DNA of 64,000 nucleotides from Gangjinia marincola (lineage in GTDB: Bacteria > Bacteroidota > Bacteroidia > Flavobacteriales > Flavobacteriaceae): NCBI RefSeq assembly GCF_039523415.1, contig NZ_BAAAFG010000012.1, positions 1 to 64,000 of the forward strand, read 5' to 3'. Numbering within the stretch: position 1 is the first letter of the stretch; each line of letters begins with the position of its first letter. Both the position numbers and the translations under genes were made by a program. The notes beneath the pieces are model-generated. The model was given only the letters and a program-made list of their open reading frames with translations. It searched no databases and was not told where the DNA came from. Positions 24,165-33,734 of the stretch are shown one piece after another.

Positions 24165-27100
24165 TCAGCTGGTCCTCTTTCTCAATTTCCTCTTCCAATA
24201 AAAAACACTGATTCCTAAAACTAGCATAATCACAGCTACAAGAGCATAGGTGTAATAATTAGGCGTAGATACTCTACTAACATCACCAGAAATGATAAAA
24301 CCAGCCCAATAGTAGGGGTGTTTTAATTTTTCATCATCTGTCTCTTTTAAGTAGGTGAGCTTAGCTTTTTGTAATGCAGTGTCTTTGTTCATCCCATTCT
24401 GTAAATTTCTATAGAATCCAATCATTAGAGTGGAGGTTTGTGCATCACTAATATTCCAAAGGCTTGTGAGCGTACTTGTAACTCCTGCATAATTGAAAGC
24501 TCTTGACAAACTCATCAAACCGTCGCCATTAGAAAACGTTCCATTACCCGTATTACACGCGCTTAAAACAGCTAATTTGGCAGATAAATCTAATCCATAT
24601 ATTTCTTGAGTAGTCAATTTGACTGTTTGTTCTTCTTCATCATTAAAATTTGAAAATAAAAGGTGATTATTCATAGGGTTCTTATGATCAAGCACCCCAT
24701 GTACAGCTAAGTGCAATAAATCATGCTTGGGCCCTTCTTCTAAGAAGTTTGCTTTAGTTGCTAAGCTGTCCACGCGTGATACTCCCTCCATGAGTTTTGA
24801 AATAGCATCAACTTCAGTTTCGTTTGAGGGTAAGGGCAAATCTTTATAAGTACCTGCATATCCCAACCAGTTGTTCGTACTAGTTCTATCTTTTTGTCGC
24901 GTTTGCTCAAAGAGCAATTGTACAGAACCACCGTAGCGAACTGGCATGGATTGAATCAAATAATCATTTTTGAAGGTCAAAATCTCCATCGGTATTTTGG
25001 TTAACATACCATCTAAAATAAAGGTTAGCCTTTTAATGCCATTAGGTATTTGCGGTAAAATAACGGGTGAGATCGTGTTCAATAGTTTATCTAAAGGCGC
25101 CCTATTCAGAATTTTTTCTCTTAATAAATTGAGCTGGTCTTCAAATAAATGATTTATACTTTTTTTTACAAAATTTACATCTTGTTTGGTCAGTGTTAAC
25201 GTATACAGGTCAGTTGGTGTCAAGAAGTATTCAACTAACATTTCATCATCTGCTAATAAACGGTCTTGATAAAAGGTAATGTTCTCTGCCAATTCCAGTG
25301 ACTTTACTTCGTGGAATTCGGGATACTTCTGTTGTACCAAGATACTCAGACTATCCAATTTGGTTTGAAAGTAGAGTTGTTGGTTTGTTAAAACCTGTAA
25401 TTTTTCCGTATCACCCTTATCTGAGTCTTGAATTTGGTTAAAGGTATTATCTAACTTAATCATAGAGTCTTGAACAGCACTTTTTAAAGCGATAATTTTA
25501 GGATCAACTTGGAATTGCATAGCAAGTTCTTTTTCTCTTAGACCATCCAATAAAGCTGAGTTTTTGTTGATCTCCATTAGCCTCAAAGCATAATCAAAAT
25601 CTTGTTTTTCAGCCTTAACAGTATTTTTTAAATAAATTAGTTCAAGTGATTTTTCAATAGAAGGAATTATTTCTGCCCCATAGAAAATCTTAGATTTTTC
25701 ACTATCGTACTTGTTTTTACTTTTGACCAGAAGATGAATTAATTGATCTAAGTTGTTTTGCGCTTTTATGAGTTGGGTGATGTTTTGCGTTTTCTTAAAT
25801 TGTTTGATCTGGAGATCTACCAGAGCCGTTTGAGTGTCTCTAATGTTTTGCTCCATCCCTTTAAATTGCTCCCACCCCATAGAAACAGATTTAAGTAAAG
25901 ATTGCGCTTCAGTAATCTGATCTAATCCTAGTTTTGCTTGGGCTCTATAAAGTTGATTTACATAAAACTTTACAGATAAAGTGTCCTTATTTTCAATGAA
26001 AAGTGCTTTTTCTTGATCTAAGTATTCTTGAGCCCTCTCAAATTTTCGGTTAGTGATAAGATAAAAATTGTATTCATTAAGTGCCGCCGTAACAGAGTAT
26101 AGCCTCCCCGTATTCCTGGCTATTACAATCGCTTTTTCGTAGTATTCCTGGGCCGTAGAATGATCTCCTCTTGCGGCTTTAACAGTAGCTAAGTCAATTA
26201 AAAAAGCAGAGGTAATTGAATCAGCATCGCCATAGTTTTTAAGTGCGCCTTCGTATGCACGCTGTGCGAAGTATTCAGCTTTTTCATAATTCCCTAATGA
26301 GTTATAGACTCTACTAAGACTTGATTCTATCAATCCATTAAGATAAGCATTATGAGTTTTCAACGTTGAATTGGTTAGTGCAAAACCTCTTTCAGCATAT
26401 ATTTGAGCACTTTTGATGTCATTGTTATAGAAATAACAATCTGCCAATAGCGCATATCGTGATAGTAAATAGGGATTTGATGGATCAACTTCTTCCATAT
26501 ATTCCAGCGATTTTTTTAAATAAGGTATTGCTTCATAATACTCACCTTCGCTTACAAAGAGTACACCGATATTCCATAGGTCTTTGGTGAGGTATTTTTT
26601 TTCAATATTTCCACTTTTAATACGTTCTTGATAAGCACTCACAAAATCATTTCTAGCAAAATCTCGTTGTGCATTTTGGTAGTAGGCATTTCCTCTGGAA
26701 TTGTATATACTAGAGGGATTGAAGTCGTTTGGTTTTATTAATTCAATTGCGGTTGAAAATACGCTTATGGCCTCATCATAACGTTTATTACTCGAATAAT
26801 TGCTTCCAAGGTTAAAATACAAATCTGCTAACCACAAATTTTTTGATTCAGCATAAGGTATTGTAAGCCTTTCCAGAACATTTACATTAGGTAAAGTTTC
26901 GACTTCAAGAATTGTTCTGTAGGCATCAACAAGTTCTTCTATGCCATCAAAAAGTTTCGGCGAGAAGCCTTTTATGCTATCTATTGTTTTTACAAAAGGC
27001 GGATGCAAAATTGCATAAATAAGCGCGTGTTCTTTTGATAGTTCTTGAGAATTTGAAGAAACAATCGAGTCGATGGTACCCTTAAGGTTATTATTATCCT

Positions 27101-27197
27101 CAAAACTCAGTTTAAAATATAATTGTTCAATCGTGGTAGTCGTTTGACCGAAAAATTGAAGAGAACATAATAGCAGCAGAAACGTAATTTTTTTCAT
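24165..27197 (-). CDS. TPR-CHAT protein: exported caspase-like protease with C-terminal membrane anchor
   Basis: The 1010-residue protein has a signal peptide (1-18), tetratricopeptide repeats over roughly residues 100-480, a helical or coiled linker, and a C-terminal CHAT domain (about 700-970). The presumed caspase-type dyad is H833 in LLHLAVHGVLD and C881 in LAVLSACNTG. A single transmembrane helix (about 982-1002) and a basic tail (KRKLRKR) follow, so the body lies outside the inner membrane. CHAT proteases cleave proteins, and relatives act in bacterial death or defence pathways. The gene stands alone, with no adenylyltransferase, STAND ATPase or gasdermin next to it. It is bracketed by trxB and a trxB 3'-end copy. 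Domain call is firm, target unknown. Confidence 0.88.
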   Translation of the reverse strand: MKKITFLLLLCSLQFFGQTTTTIEQLYFKLSFEDNNNLKGTIDSIVSSNSQELSKEHALIYAILHPPFVKTIDSIKGFSPKLFDGIEELVDAYRTILEVETLPNVNVLERLTIPYAESKNLWLADLYFNLGSNYSSNKRYDEAISVFSTAIELIKPNDFNPSSIYNSRGNAYYQNAQRDFARNDFVSAYQERIKSGNIEKKYLTKDLWNIGVLFVSEGEYYEAIPYLKKSLEYMEEVDPSNPYLLSRYALLADCYFYNNDIKSAQIYAERGFALTNSTLKTHNAYLNGLIESSLSRVYNSLGNYEKAEYFAQRAYEGALKNYGDADSITSAFLIDLATVKAARGDHSTAQEYYEKAIVIARNTGRLYSVTAALNEYNFYLITNRKFERAQEYLDQEKALFIENKDTLSVKFYVNQLYRAQAKLGLDQITEAQSLLKSVSMGWEQFKGMEQNIRDTQTALVDLQIKQFKKTQNITQLIKAQNNLDQLIHLLVKSKNKYDSEKSKIFYGAEIIPSIEKSLELIYLKNTVKAEKQDFDYALRLMEINKNSALLDGLREKELAMQFQVDPKIIALKSAVQDSMIKLDNTFNQIQDSDKGDTEKLQVLTNQQLYFQTKLDSLSILVQQKYPEFHEVKSLELAENITFYQDRLLADDEMLVEYFLTPTDLYTLTLTKQDVNFVKKSINHLFEDQLNLLREKILNRAPLDKLLNTISPVILPQIPNGIKRLTFILDGMLTKIPMEILTFKNDYLIQSMPVRYGGSVQLLFEQTRQKDRTSTNNWLGYAGTYKDLPLPSNETEVDAISKLMEGVSRVDSLATKANFLEEGPKHDLLHLAVHGVLDHKNPMNNHLLFSNFNDEEEQTVKLTTQEIYGLDLSAKLAVLSACNTGNGTFSNGDGLMSLSRAFNYAGVTSTLTSLWNISDAQTSTLMIGFYRNLQNGMNKDTALQKAKLTYLKETDDEKLKHPYYWAGFIISGDVSRVSTPNYYTYALVAVIMLVLGISVFYWKRKLRKRTS

Positions 27198-27367
27198 TCA
27201 CTTTTTTTGCTAATATAATTAGATCAAGGCGAGAACTTTACATATAGGAGAAAATATTAAACTAACCGTTAAGAGTATAGAAAATTTGCGCGTTATAGAA
27301 AGTAAATTGGAATATACCCATATCGTTTGGTTCAAACTCTATGTATGGGGAAGAAGCAGAGTTGGGT

Positions 27368-27449
27368 TGTATGGCCGTATTAGATGCAGAACGTTATTTA
27401 GCAAAGGTTGTTGCCATTGAAGAGGTGAGCACATAAACCAACTGGTAAA
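27368..27449 (+). pseudogene. Duplicated remnant of the trxB 3' end
   Basis: These 82 bases align without gaps to the last 82 bases around the trxB stop (23897-23978), with 7 differences by eye. One of them turns a CAA codon into TAA (27434-27436), so this piece is not coding. The remainder of trxB is absent, and sequence upstream of 27368 does not match. It is followed by its own hairpin terminator. Confidence 0.9.
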
Positions 27450-27471
27450 ACCAAAAAGCGTAAAGCAACAT

Positions 27472-27502
27472 CCCTATTCAATGCGTTGGATAGGGTTTTT
27501 TA
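27472..27502 (+). terminator. Terminator after the trxB remnant
   Basis: CCCTATTCAA (27472-27481) and TTGGATAGGG (27486-27495) pair with one G-T wobble and are followed by a T-run. The sequence differs from the real trxB terminator at 24001-24032. Confidence 0.75.
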
Positions 27503-27570
27503 TGTCATCAAAGTTATAAATTTATAATTTAAATTGATCCAACTTCTATTTCTCTAATCATATTCTCCAC

Positions 27571-28281
27571 TTACAAATCCCCAAACCCATAGATCGCAGC
27601 TTCTTTTTGAAATAATGGGAAAATCACGTTTAATTTTTGGGTATTATTTTCTTCGATTAGTTGCTTTATGATTTGCTGAGGTTTTCCAGGTCTATTGAAG
27701 CCTAAATTTCTGGCTAGATGTGCCTCTACCGCAGGTAGAACAAAAGGGTAGTCCGGGCTTAAATCTTTAGCGTTTGTCAGCAACTTTTCATGTTGTTGGG
27801 TGGCGTAGTATTCATATAATTCTGAAAACGTTTTAGTATCCTTTATCTCCAGCTTTCGCTGAAAGGCTTCCACTAATTCTTTGGTATTGCATGCAGCAAA
27901 ACTAAAAGGAGAATCTGGTTTGGGTCGTACGAGATACACTAGATTCCTCTTCGCATGTTGCTGAAGAAAATATACTAAGAACCAAAGATTGGTCTGACAA
28001 AATAAATCTTCTTCAAACCGGCAATAGATGGTATCTTCAGAACCATAGCCAATCAATTGGTTGAGCTGAGATCTTATCATAAGATCATAATCAACTTCTA
28101 CATTCTCCATACGTTTGTGTAAGATAGTCTGCTCTTTGTTGAAAAAAGACTTCGTCTATCGTGGCAGATAATGGACCTTCAACCAAACATTCACGCATGA
28201 TGAGTTGCTCTCCTTCTAACGCTTTTGGAAAAAAGCCAGCTAGCGCATCACCATTAAGACATGAACTGTTTTAGTTAACAT
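27571..28281 (-). pseudogene. DUF1835-family gene with two compensating frameshifts
   Basis: The open frame starting at 28110 (179 residues) lacks the family's N-terminus, but the missing part lies just upstream. ATG at 28281 encodes MLTKTVHVL in the same frame, after which one base appears to be lost near 28254. The next frame then reads GDALAGFFPKALEGEQLIMR and ECLVEGPLSATIDEV, the typical DUF1835 start, to about 28106, where the original frame resumes (ENVEVDYDLMIRSQLNQL). The two changes cancel, with about 140 bases read in another frame. Either the gene is decaying or the sequence has two errors. DUF1835 proteins are cytosolic and of unknown function. The gene starts 10 bases after the ggt stop and is probably in its operon. 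Confidence 0.7.
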
Positions 28282-28291
28282 CATAATTTAT

Positions 28292-29995
28292 CTAAAAACC
28301 CACCGCCGCATCATCGCCCCTGCGGTCGGCTCCACCTTCCAATTTTCCGTTAGGCAGTACTTTAATTCCGTCGACTTTTCCAATGATAGGCGACTGATTT
28401 TGATTGACATTGTATCCTTTCGCCTTAAGGCTATCTAACACCGCTTGCTCAAAACTTTCAGGTTCAAATAGCACCACATCGGGCAACCATTGATGATGAA
28501 AACGCGGAGCGTCTACAGCTTCTTGCATAGTCATATCGTATTCGTGTACATTTAAAATAGTTTGCAGGACAGAAGTGATGATCGTAGAACCGCCCGGCGT
28601 GCCAAGCGTCATCCATAGTTTACCTTCTTTCTCAACAATGGTTGGAGTCATAGAGCTAAGCATACGTTTTTCGGGAGCGATTTCATTGGCTTTTGCTCCA
28701 ATTAGTCCAAACATGTTGGGAACTCCGGCTTTTGAACTAAAATCGTCCATTTCATTGTTTAAAAAGAAACCTAACTCATCGGCATACAGCTTAGAACCAT
28801 AGGCACCGTTGAGGGTCGTGGTTACTGCAATAGCATTTCCAAATTGATCTACAATTGAATAATGCGTGGTTTCATTAGACTCGTAACCCGGTATTGCTCC
28901 GTAGGTAATGCTGGATGAAGGTGTCGCCTGCTCAAAACTAAAGTCACTCAAACGATCCTTAAGATAGAGCTGACTGAGTAATGTATCTGTGGGGATTTGT
29001 ACAAAATCTGGATCACCTAAAAAATAGTTGCGATCAGCATAGGCGCGCCGTTCAGCTTCAGTGAGTACTTGTATGCTTTTTTGCGAATTATGCCCGTAAC
29101 TTTCAAGCGCATAAGGTTCGATCATACGCATGATCTGCGCCAAAGTGATTCCGCCACTAGAGGGAGGAGACATGGAAATAATTGTTAAATCGTCGTAGGT
29201 AAATTTAACCGGTTCCCGCCAAACAGCTTTATAGGCTGCTAAGTCCTCTTTGGTAATAATGCTGCCGTGGCGTTGTAAGAAAGCCACCAAAGAATCGGCG
29301 GTTTTACCTTTATAAAACTCAGATCGACCATATTGGACAACACGACTTAAGGTATTGGCAAGAGCTTTATTTTGCACTGTGTCATTAACATTAATATGGT
29401 CTCCGTAAAGAATTTCTTTTCCATTTACGGCGGTGACAATAGAATCGATATTGGCGAAACGCTGTGCTTGGCTTTTAGTCACCACGTACCCCTTTTTCGC
29501 CAATTCAATGACCGGCGCTAAAAGTTGATCAATAGGAACTGTTCCAAATTTCTCATGGGCAGCAAAGATTCCGGCTACGGTACCCGGCACGCCTACGGCC
29601 AGACCACCAAGTGTGCTTTTGTTTAGGATAACATCACCGTTTTTATCCAGATACATATCTCTTGTAGCTGCTTTTGGGGCTTTTTCACGATAATCCAAGG
29701 CGCCTGTTTTACCATCAGCCAGGCGATAGACCATAAATCCGCCGCCGCCAAGATTCCCGGCAAAGGGATAGCACACGGCTAGTGCCATTTCTGTCGCAAA
29801 CATGGCATCAAAGGCATTTCCTCCCTGCTGCATGATTTGCGTACCTATTTTAGAGGCTTCTTCACGTGCCGAAACAACCATGGCACTATCAGTCACCATC
29901 CCTAACTTTTTTTTTGAATGTGACTGTTCTTGAGGTGGATTTTTACAGGTGGTGAGCAACACGCCACATAGAAGAACTACACTAAAATATTTCAT
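28292..29995 (-). CDS. ggt: Gamma-glutamyltranspeptidase lipoprotein
   Basis: The 567-residue proenzyme has a lipoprotein signal with a Cys near residue 17 (LLTTCKN), so it is probably tethered in the periplasm. It cleaves gamma-glutamyl bonds, chiefly of glutathione. The autoprocessing nucleophile is T376 in NETTHYS, which becomes the N-terminus of the small subunit; GSTIITSVLQ and the substrate-binding region NNEMDDFSSK follow. Length and motif order match bacterial GGTs. It overlaps nothing, and is followed at 10 bases by the DUF1835 gene. Confidence 0.95.
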   Translation of the reverse strand: MKYFSVVLLCGVLLTTCKNPPQEQSHSKKKLGMVTDSAMVVSAREEASKIGTQIMQQGGNAFDAMFATEMALAVCYPFAGNLGGGGFMVYRLADGKTGALDYREKAPKAATRDMYLDKNGDVILNKSTLGGLAVGVPGTVAGIFAAHEKFGTVPIDQLLAPVIELAKKGYVVTKSQAQRFANIDSIVTAVNGKEILYGDHINVNDTVQNKALANTLSRVVQYGRSEFYKGKTADSLVAFLQRHGSIITKEDLAAYKAVWREPVKFTYDDLTIISMSPPSSGGITLAQIMRMIEPYALESYGHNSQKSIQVLTEAERRAYADRNYFLGDPDFVQIPTDTLLSQLYLKDRLSDFSFEQATPSSSITYGAIPGYESNETTHYSIVDQFGNAIAVTTTLNGAYGSKLYADELGFFLNNEMDDFSSKAGVPNMFGLIGAKANEIAPEKRMLSSMTPTIVEKEGKLWMTLGTPGGSTIITSVLQTILNVHEYDMTMQEAVDAPRFHHQWLPDVVLFEPESFEQAVLDSLKAKGYNVNQNQSPIIGKVDGIKVLPNGKLEGGADRRGDDAAVGF

Positions 29996-30027
29996 AAATG
30001 TTGGAATAGAGAATTGGTTGATCGGTT

Positions 30028-30603
30028 TTATGGTTCTATTAATTCAGCACTTAAAAACCTATATTTTTTATCGTCAATGGTTACAATGATCTGATCTCCG
30101 CGCAGTTTTTGAAGTAACTCACTACTGCTATCGTAATCAATCTCAAGGGTTAGTAAAACCTGGCTATAGTTTTCACCTTTGGTGGACACAGGCTGATCGG
30201 TAATTTTTAACGCTCCAAACTTTTTAGATGTAGCAGTAACCTGCCTATGCTTTATAGGGATTCCGGTATTTTCTGCATCCCTGATCATGACAACCAACAC
30301 ATTCTTATTTGATCCTAATCTTCTCTCAAAATCAACGATGAAATTGTAATTTTCAATTGAGTTATATCCTAGGTTATAAAAGTCACCATCAATTCCATTA
30401 AACTCTTTAGAAATATTGTAAAACAAATAGGGAACAAGATCAAAATAGTTGGACTTAAAATCTGCTTTTGGTGGGATAAGATTTTTTTGAAGTAATTGCG
30501 CAACGCTTAACTCTTTCTTTACATACGATTTATCCTGAGCTAATCTCAAGCCGCATGATGTTGATATAAAGAAAGCAAACAAAATAAATATACATCTGAT
30601 CAT
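30028..30603 (-). CDS. Putative lipoprotein of unknown function
   Basis: I do not recognise this 191-residue protein. It starts with a short hydrophobic signal and a lipobox-like FISTSCG with Cys at residue 18, so it is probably a lipoprotein. The remainder is a mixed alpha/beta sequence without conserved motifs I can name. It is on the same strand as ggt, 32 bases upstream of it, and could be co-transcribed. Confidence 0.7.
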   Translation of the reverse strand: MIRCIFILFAFFISTSCGLRLAQDKSYVKKELSVAQLLQKNLIPPKADFKSNYFDLVPYLFYNISKEFNGIDGDFYNLGYNSIENYNFIVDFERRLGSNKNVLVVMIRDAENTGIPIKHRQVTATSKKFGALKITDQPVSTKGENYSQVLLTLEIDYDSSSELLQKLRGDQIIVTIDDKKYRFLSAELIEP

Positions 30604-30703
30604 ATAGAAATTAAAGATAGCAAAAAGGGATTTTTATTTTACAAAATGCCAACAGATTTTTGAAGTGGTGGATTTTACCTCGCTTCACTAGGTCATACTA
30701 ATG

Positions 30704-31174
30704 CTATGATACGAGTATATATATTAAGTTGCCCGTACTAAGTACAATAAGTACAAAAGATAGCATTACATATCTTGTCGGAAAGATCAAACTGGTCATG
30801 AATACTAAGATTGCAAGTAGTGGAATCACCAGACCTGAAACATACCGCAAGGAGTAAATTTCACTTGTTGCTGAAGGTATGTGCGTTACCCGATTGATTT
30901 CCTTGAATAGACGAGACTCTTTGAGCAGCAGCATATCGCCTTTGTTTACGATATTCGCTAAATCTTCAGATGAGAAAAGGATAAAATTTTTGGTGATTAA
31001 ATGATGGCTGTAGTGGACATTTTGAGCAGCGTTATAATAGCGTTGCATCTTTCTCTCTTTTTCAAGAACGCCCTCGGTATACTCCTTCCCCGGAAGGGTA
31101 AAATCAACTAATATCAGCAAGCATATCACTGCGCTGATAATTTTCGCCCATTTAAACATATGGTCAACCATCAA
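30704..31174 (-). CDS. Small membrane protein of unknown function
   Basis: The 156-residue protein has a hydrophobic helix near the N-terminus (KIISAVICLLILVDFTL) and two more near the C-terminus (LVIPLLAILVFMTSLI and YVMLSFVLIVLSTGNLIYIL), with a charged soluble loop of about 75 residues between. The loop is extracytoplasmic if the first helix is a start-transfer anchor. There is a second Met at residue 2 and a third at 6; the start is not certain. No family was recognised. Confidence 0.6.
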   Translation of the reverse strand: MMVDHMFKWAKIISAVICLLILVDFTLPGKEYTEGVLEKERKMQRYYNAAQNVHYSHHLITKNFILFSSEDLANIVNKGDMLLLKESRLFKEINRVTHIPSATSEIYSLRYVSGLVIPLLAILVFMTSLIFPTRYVMLSFVLIVLSTGNLIYILVS

Positions 31175-31254
31175 AGCATACGTGTTAAAAGAAAGGGATT
31201 TGTTACAGTACGATTTAGAAACGCGATGAACTTTTATGAAAAAGGATAAATATA

Positions 31255-31845
31255 TTAAGAATCTAATTTGTCCATCTCGGCCTGGACGAATGTAATTAAA
31301 TCTGGAAAAAAAGTAAAAAACTCATTTTTAAAAAGGGCATAATCAGCCTCAATCTCTGTAATGGATTGGTCCAGTTTACCTTTTTCGCCGGTACGCCTGT
31401 TCATCTGTCCTAGAATCTTTTTAAGGCCGGGTAAGGTAGTATAACTTCCTAACCAATTATCTCTAATCATATAGGGATAGAAGTTTTTGACCCGATTGGG
31501 CAAAACTTCAGCATTTGCGCTAAGTAATTCATAGAATTGTTTAATATAGCTTTCTAACTCCTGTGTATGAAAATCATTCCAGTATTTTGCCAAAAAATGA
31601 TCGTATAATACATCGATGATGACACCACTGTAATGGCGATAAACAGGAAACAATCTACTAATGCTCTGGCGAACAACAGGGTGTGTATCAGTATAATAAT
31701 CTATGGCGCGGTGCAGAATAATCCCATTTTGAATCGGCTTAGGATACGTAAGGTATTTTTTACCTTTTACAGCATCTGCCATAAAATTTCCCAGCATAAG
31801 CTCAGGGTCTTCTCCTGATAAGTAAATATGTGCGAGAAAATTCAT
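31255..31845 (-). CDS. ACP phosphodiesterase (AcpH)-like protein
   Basis: The 196-residue protein begins MNFLAHIYLSGEDPELMLGN, matching the AcpH/DUF479 family, with conserved HRAIDYYTDTHPVV and DVLYDHFLAKYW segments supplying His and Asp residues for metal binding. AcpH removes the phosphopantetheine group from acyl carrier protein. The length is typical. In Bacteroidota these proteins are common and single, and their activity has mostly not been tested, so the family call is stronger than the enzyme call. Confidence 0.85.
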   Translation of the reverse strand: MNFLAHIYLSGEDPELMLGNFMADAVKGKKYLTYPKPIQNGIILHRAIDYYTDTHPVVRQSISRLFPVYRHYSGVIIDVLYDHFLAKYWNDFHTQELESYIKQFYELLSANAEVLPNRVKNFYPYMIRDNWLGSYTTLPGLKKILGQMNRRTGEKGKLDQSITEIEADYALFKNEFFTFFPDLITFVQAEMDKLDS

Positions 31846-32316
31846 GCTACGAAGATAGGGCTTGTTTTTTAGTATCCAGTATTCAGGATGCAGTCGTAGT
31901 ATTCAGTTTTTATAGTGACTGGATTGTAGTCTATTGATAGAATTTGGTTGACAGTAAATTCCAAAAATTAAATCTTAAATACCAATTTCTTTAACGTTAC
32001 AGTTAAATAATGTAGTTTTTAGTAGAAAGGTTTCAGCTTAATAGCTATGATCATCAGCCATTACAAGGGAATTAGGAATGGCTATAATTTCTAATATCTC
32101 ATTTCTATTTTCTTTTTTCTATTTTTTGTCCTCAATTTCTATTAACAACTAACCCAATAATCGAATAACCCCAATAACCTAATAACGTATAAACCAATAA
32201 CAAATCACAAATAACAAAACTCCAAGCCATAGGCAAAAGGACATCATCTTCGACCTCCTCAGGCTTGCCTTCCAAAAAAAATAGTAATAGTTTCGCAAGA
32301 CTCAAATACGAATCAC
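31846..32316. other. Non-coding spacer with low-complexity sequence
   Basis: Between the divergent AcpH-like and glmM genes there is no credible gene. A hairpin with arms AGCCATT (32056-32062) and AATGGCT (32077-32083) is visible. From 32125 to 32225 the sequence is a loose run of degenerate AATAACC-type words, a low-complexity tract. A minus-strand frame at 32132-32323 is not credible as a gene. Confidence 0.6.
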
Positions 32317-33705
32317 ATGACACTTATAAAATCAATTTCAGGAATTAGAGGAACCATTGGCGGTGCAGTAGGAGAAAACCTAACTCCAATTGACGCAGTA
32401 AAATTTGCGGCAGCATACGGTACGTGGCTTAAGCAATACCGAAATAAAGACATCTACCGGGTGGTTATTGGTCGGGATGCGCGAATATCTGGTGAGATGA
32501 TCCAACAGTTGGTGATGCAAACACTGGTGGGTATGGGCATTCATGTGATTGATCTGGATCTTTCTACGACTCCAACAGTAGAAATGGCCGTACCTATGGA
32601 GCATGCCGATGGCGGAATCATTCTCACGGCAAGTCATAACCCAAAACAGTGGAACGCCCTCAAACTCTTGGATCAAAAAGGAGAATTTCTAGATGCTCAG
32701 GAAGGAGCTAAGATTTTGGCTTTCGCCGAAAGTGACGCGTTGGAATTTGCAGCCGTAGATGATTTAGGAAAAATTACGCGTAATGATGCATACATAGATT
32801 TGCATATTGAGGAAATTCTAGACCTTGAATTTGTAGATCAAAAAGCCATCAAAGCTGAAAAATTTAAAGTGGTGGTTGATGGAGTAAATTCCACAGGAGG
32901 TATTGCCATTCCACGATTACTAGAAGAGTTAGGTGTTGATGTGATTAAGCTCTATTGCGAACCTACGGGACACTTTCCGCATAATCCTGAGCCTTTAAAG
33001 GAACACCTTACCGATCTTTCTAAAAAAGTAGTAGAAGAGCGCGCAGATCTGGGGATCGTTGTCGATCCAGATGTGGATCGTCTGGCGTTTATGGATGAAA
33101 AAGGGGAGATGTTTGGCGAAGAATATACGCTGGTCGCTGTGGCTGACTATATCTTAGGAAAGAAAAAAGGAAATACCGTAAGCAATATGTCTTCTACCAG
33201 AGCACTACGCGATGTAACCGAAAAACATGGCGGCACTTACCAAGCCAGTGCGGTGGGAGAGGTGAACGTAGTCAAAATGATGAAGGATACCAATGCAGTC
33301 ATCGGTGGTGAGGGAAATGGCGGAATTATTTATCCAGTGCTTCATTATGGTCGAGATGCTTTAGTTGGGGTAGCTTTTTTCTTAACCCATCTGGCTGAAA
33401 AAAGAATGACCGTTTCAGCATTGCGGGCAACGTATCCATCGTATTTCATGAGTAAAAATAAAATTGAGCTTACGCCGGAATTAGATGTAGATCTACTTCT
33501 TAAAAAAATGGCAGAGAACTATGCCGGTGATGAGATCAATACGATTGATGGAGTGAAAATAGACTTTGCCGAAGAATGGGTGCACTTAAGAAAATCCAAT
33601 ACAGAACCCATTATTCGTATTTATACTGAAGCTCAAACCCAGGATAAGGCAGATAAATTAGCCAAAAAGATTATGAAGGAAATTGAGACTATCGCAAATT
33701 CATAG
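32317..33705 (+). CDS. glmM: Phosphoglucosamine mutase
   Basis: The 462-residue alpha-D-phosphohexomutase converts glucosamine-6-phosphate to glucosamine-1-phosphate for peptidoglycan and LPS precursor synthesis. The catalytic phosphoserine is S106 in TASHNPKQWN, the magnesium-binding DPDVDR is at 250-255, the sugar-binding GEGNGG lies near residue 334, and the C-terminal phosphate-binding RKSNTEPIIR is present. The family pattern and single-copy context support glmM, although phosphomannomutase activity cannot be excluded from sequence. Confidence 0.9.
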   Translation: MTLIKSISGIRGTIGGAVGENLTPIDAVKFAAAYGTWLKQYRNKDIYRVVIGRDARISGEMIQQLVMQTLVGMGIHVIDLDLSTTPTVEMAVPMEHADGGIILTASHNPKQWNALKLLDQKGEFLDAQEGAKILAFAESDALEFAAVDDLGKITRNDAYIDLHIEEILDLEFVDQKAIKAEKFKVVVDGVNSTGGIAIPRLLEELGVDVIKLYCEPTGHFPHNPEPLKEHLTDLSKKVVEERADLGIVVDPDVDRLAFMDEKGEMFGEEYTLVAVADYILGKKKGNTVSNMSSTRALRDVTEKHGGTYQASAVGEVNVVKMMKDTNAVIGGEGNGGIIYPVLHYGRDALVGVAFFLTHLAEKRMTVSALRATYPSYFMSKNKIELTPELDVDLLLKKMAENYAGDEINTIDGVKIDFAEEWVHLRKSNTEPIIRIYTEAQTQDKADKLAKKIMKEIETIANS

Positions 33706-33734
33706 ACGACATCTAATAACTTTTAGTACGTTGG

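Noticed and set aside
32132..32323. A 63-codon minus-strand frame upstream of glmM
   Set aside because: It lies in low-complexity sequence, overlaps the glmM start and has no plausible homology.
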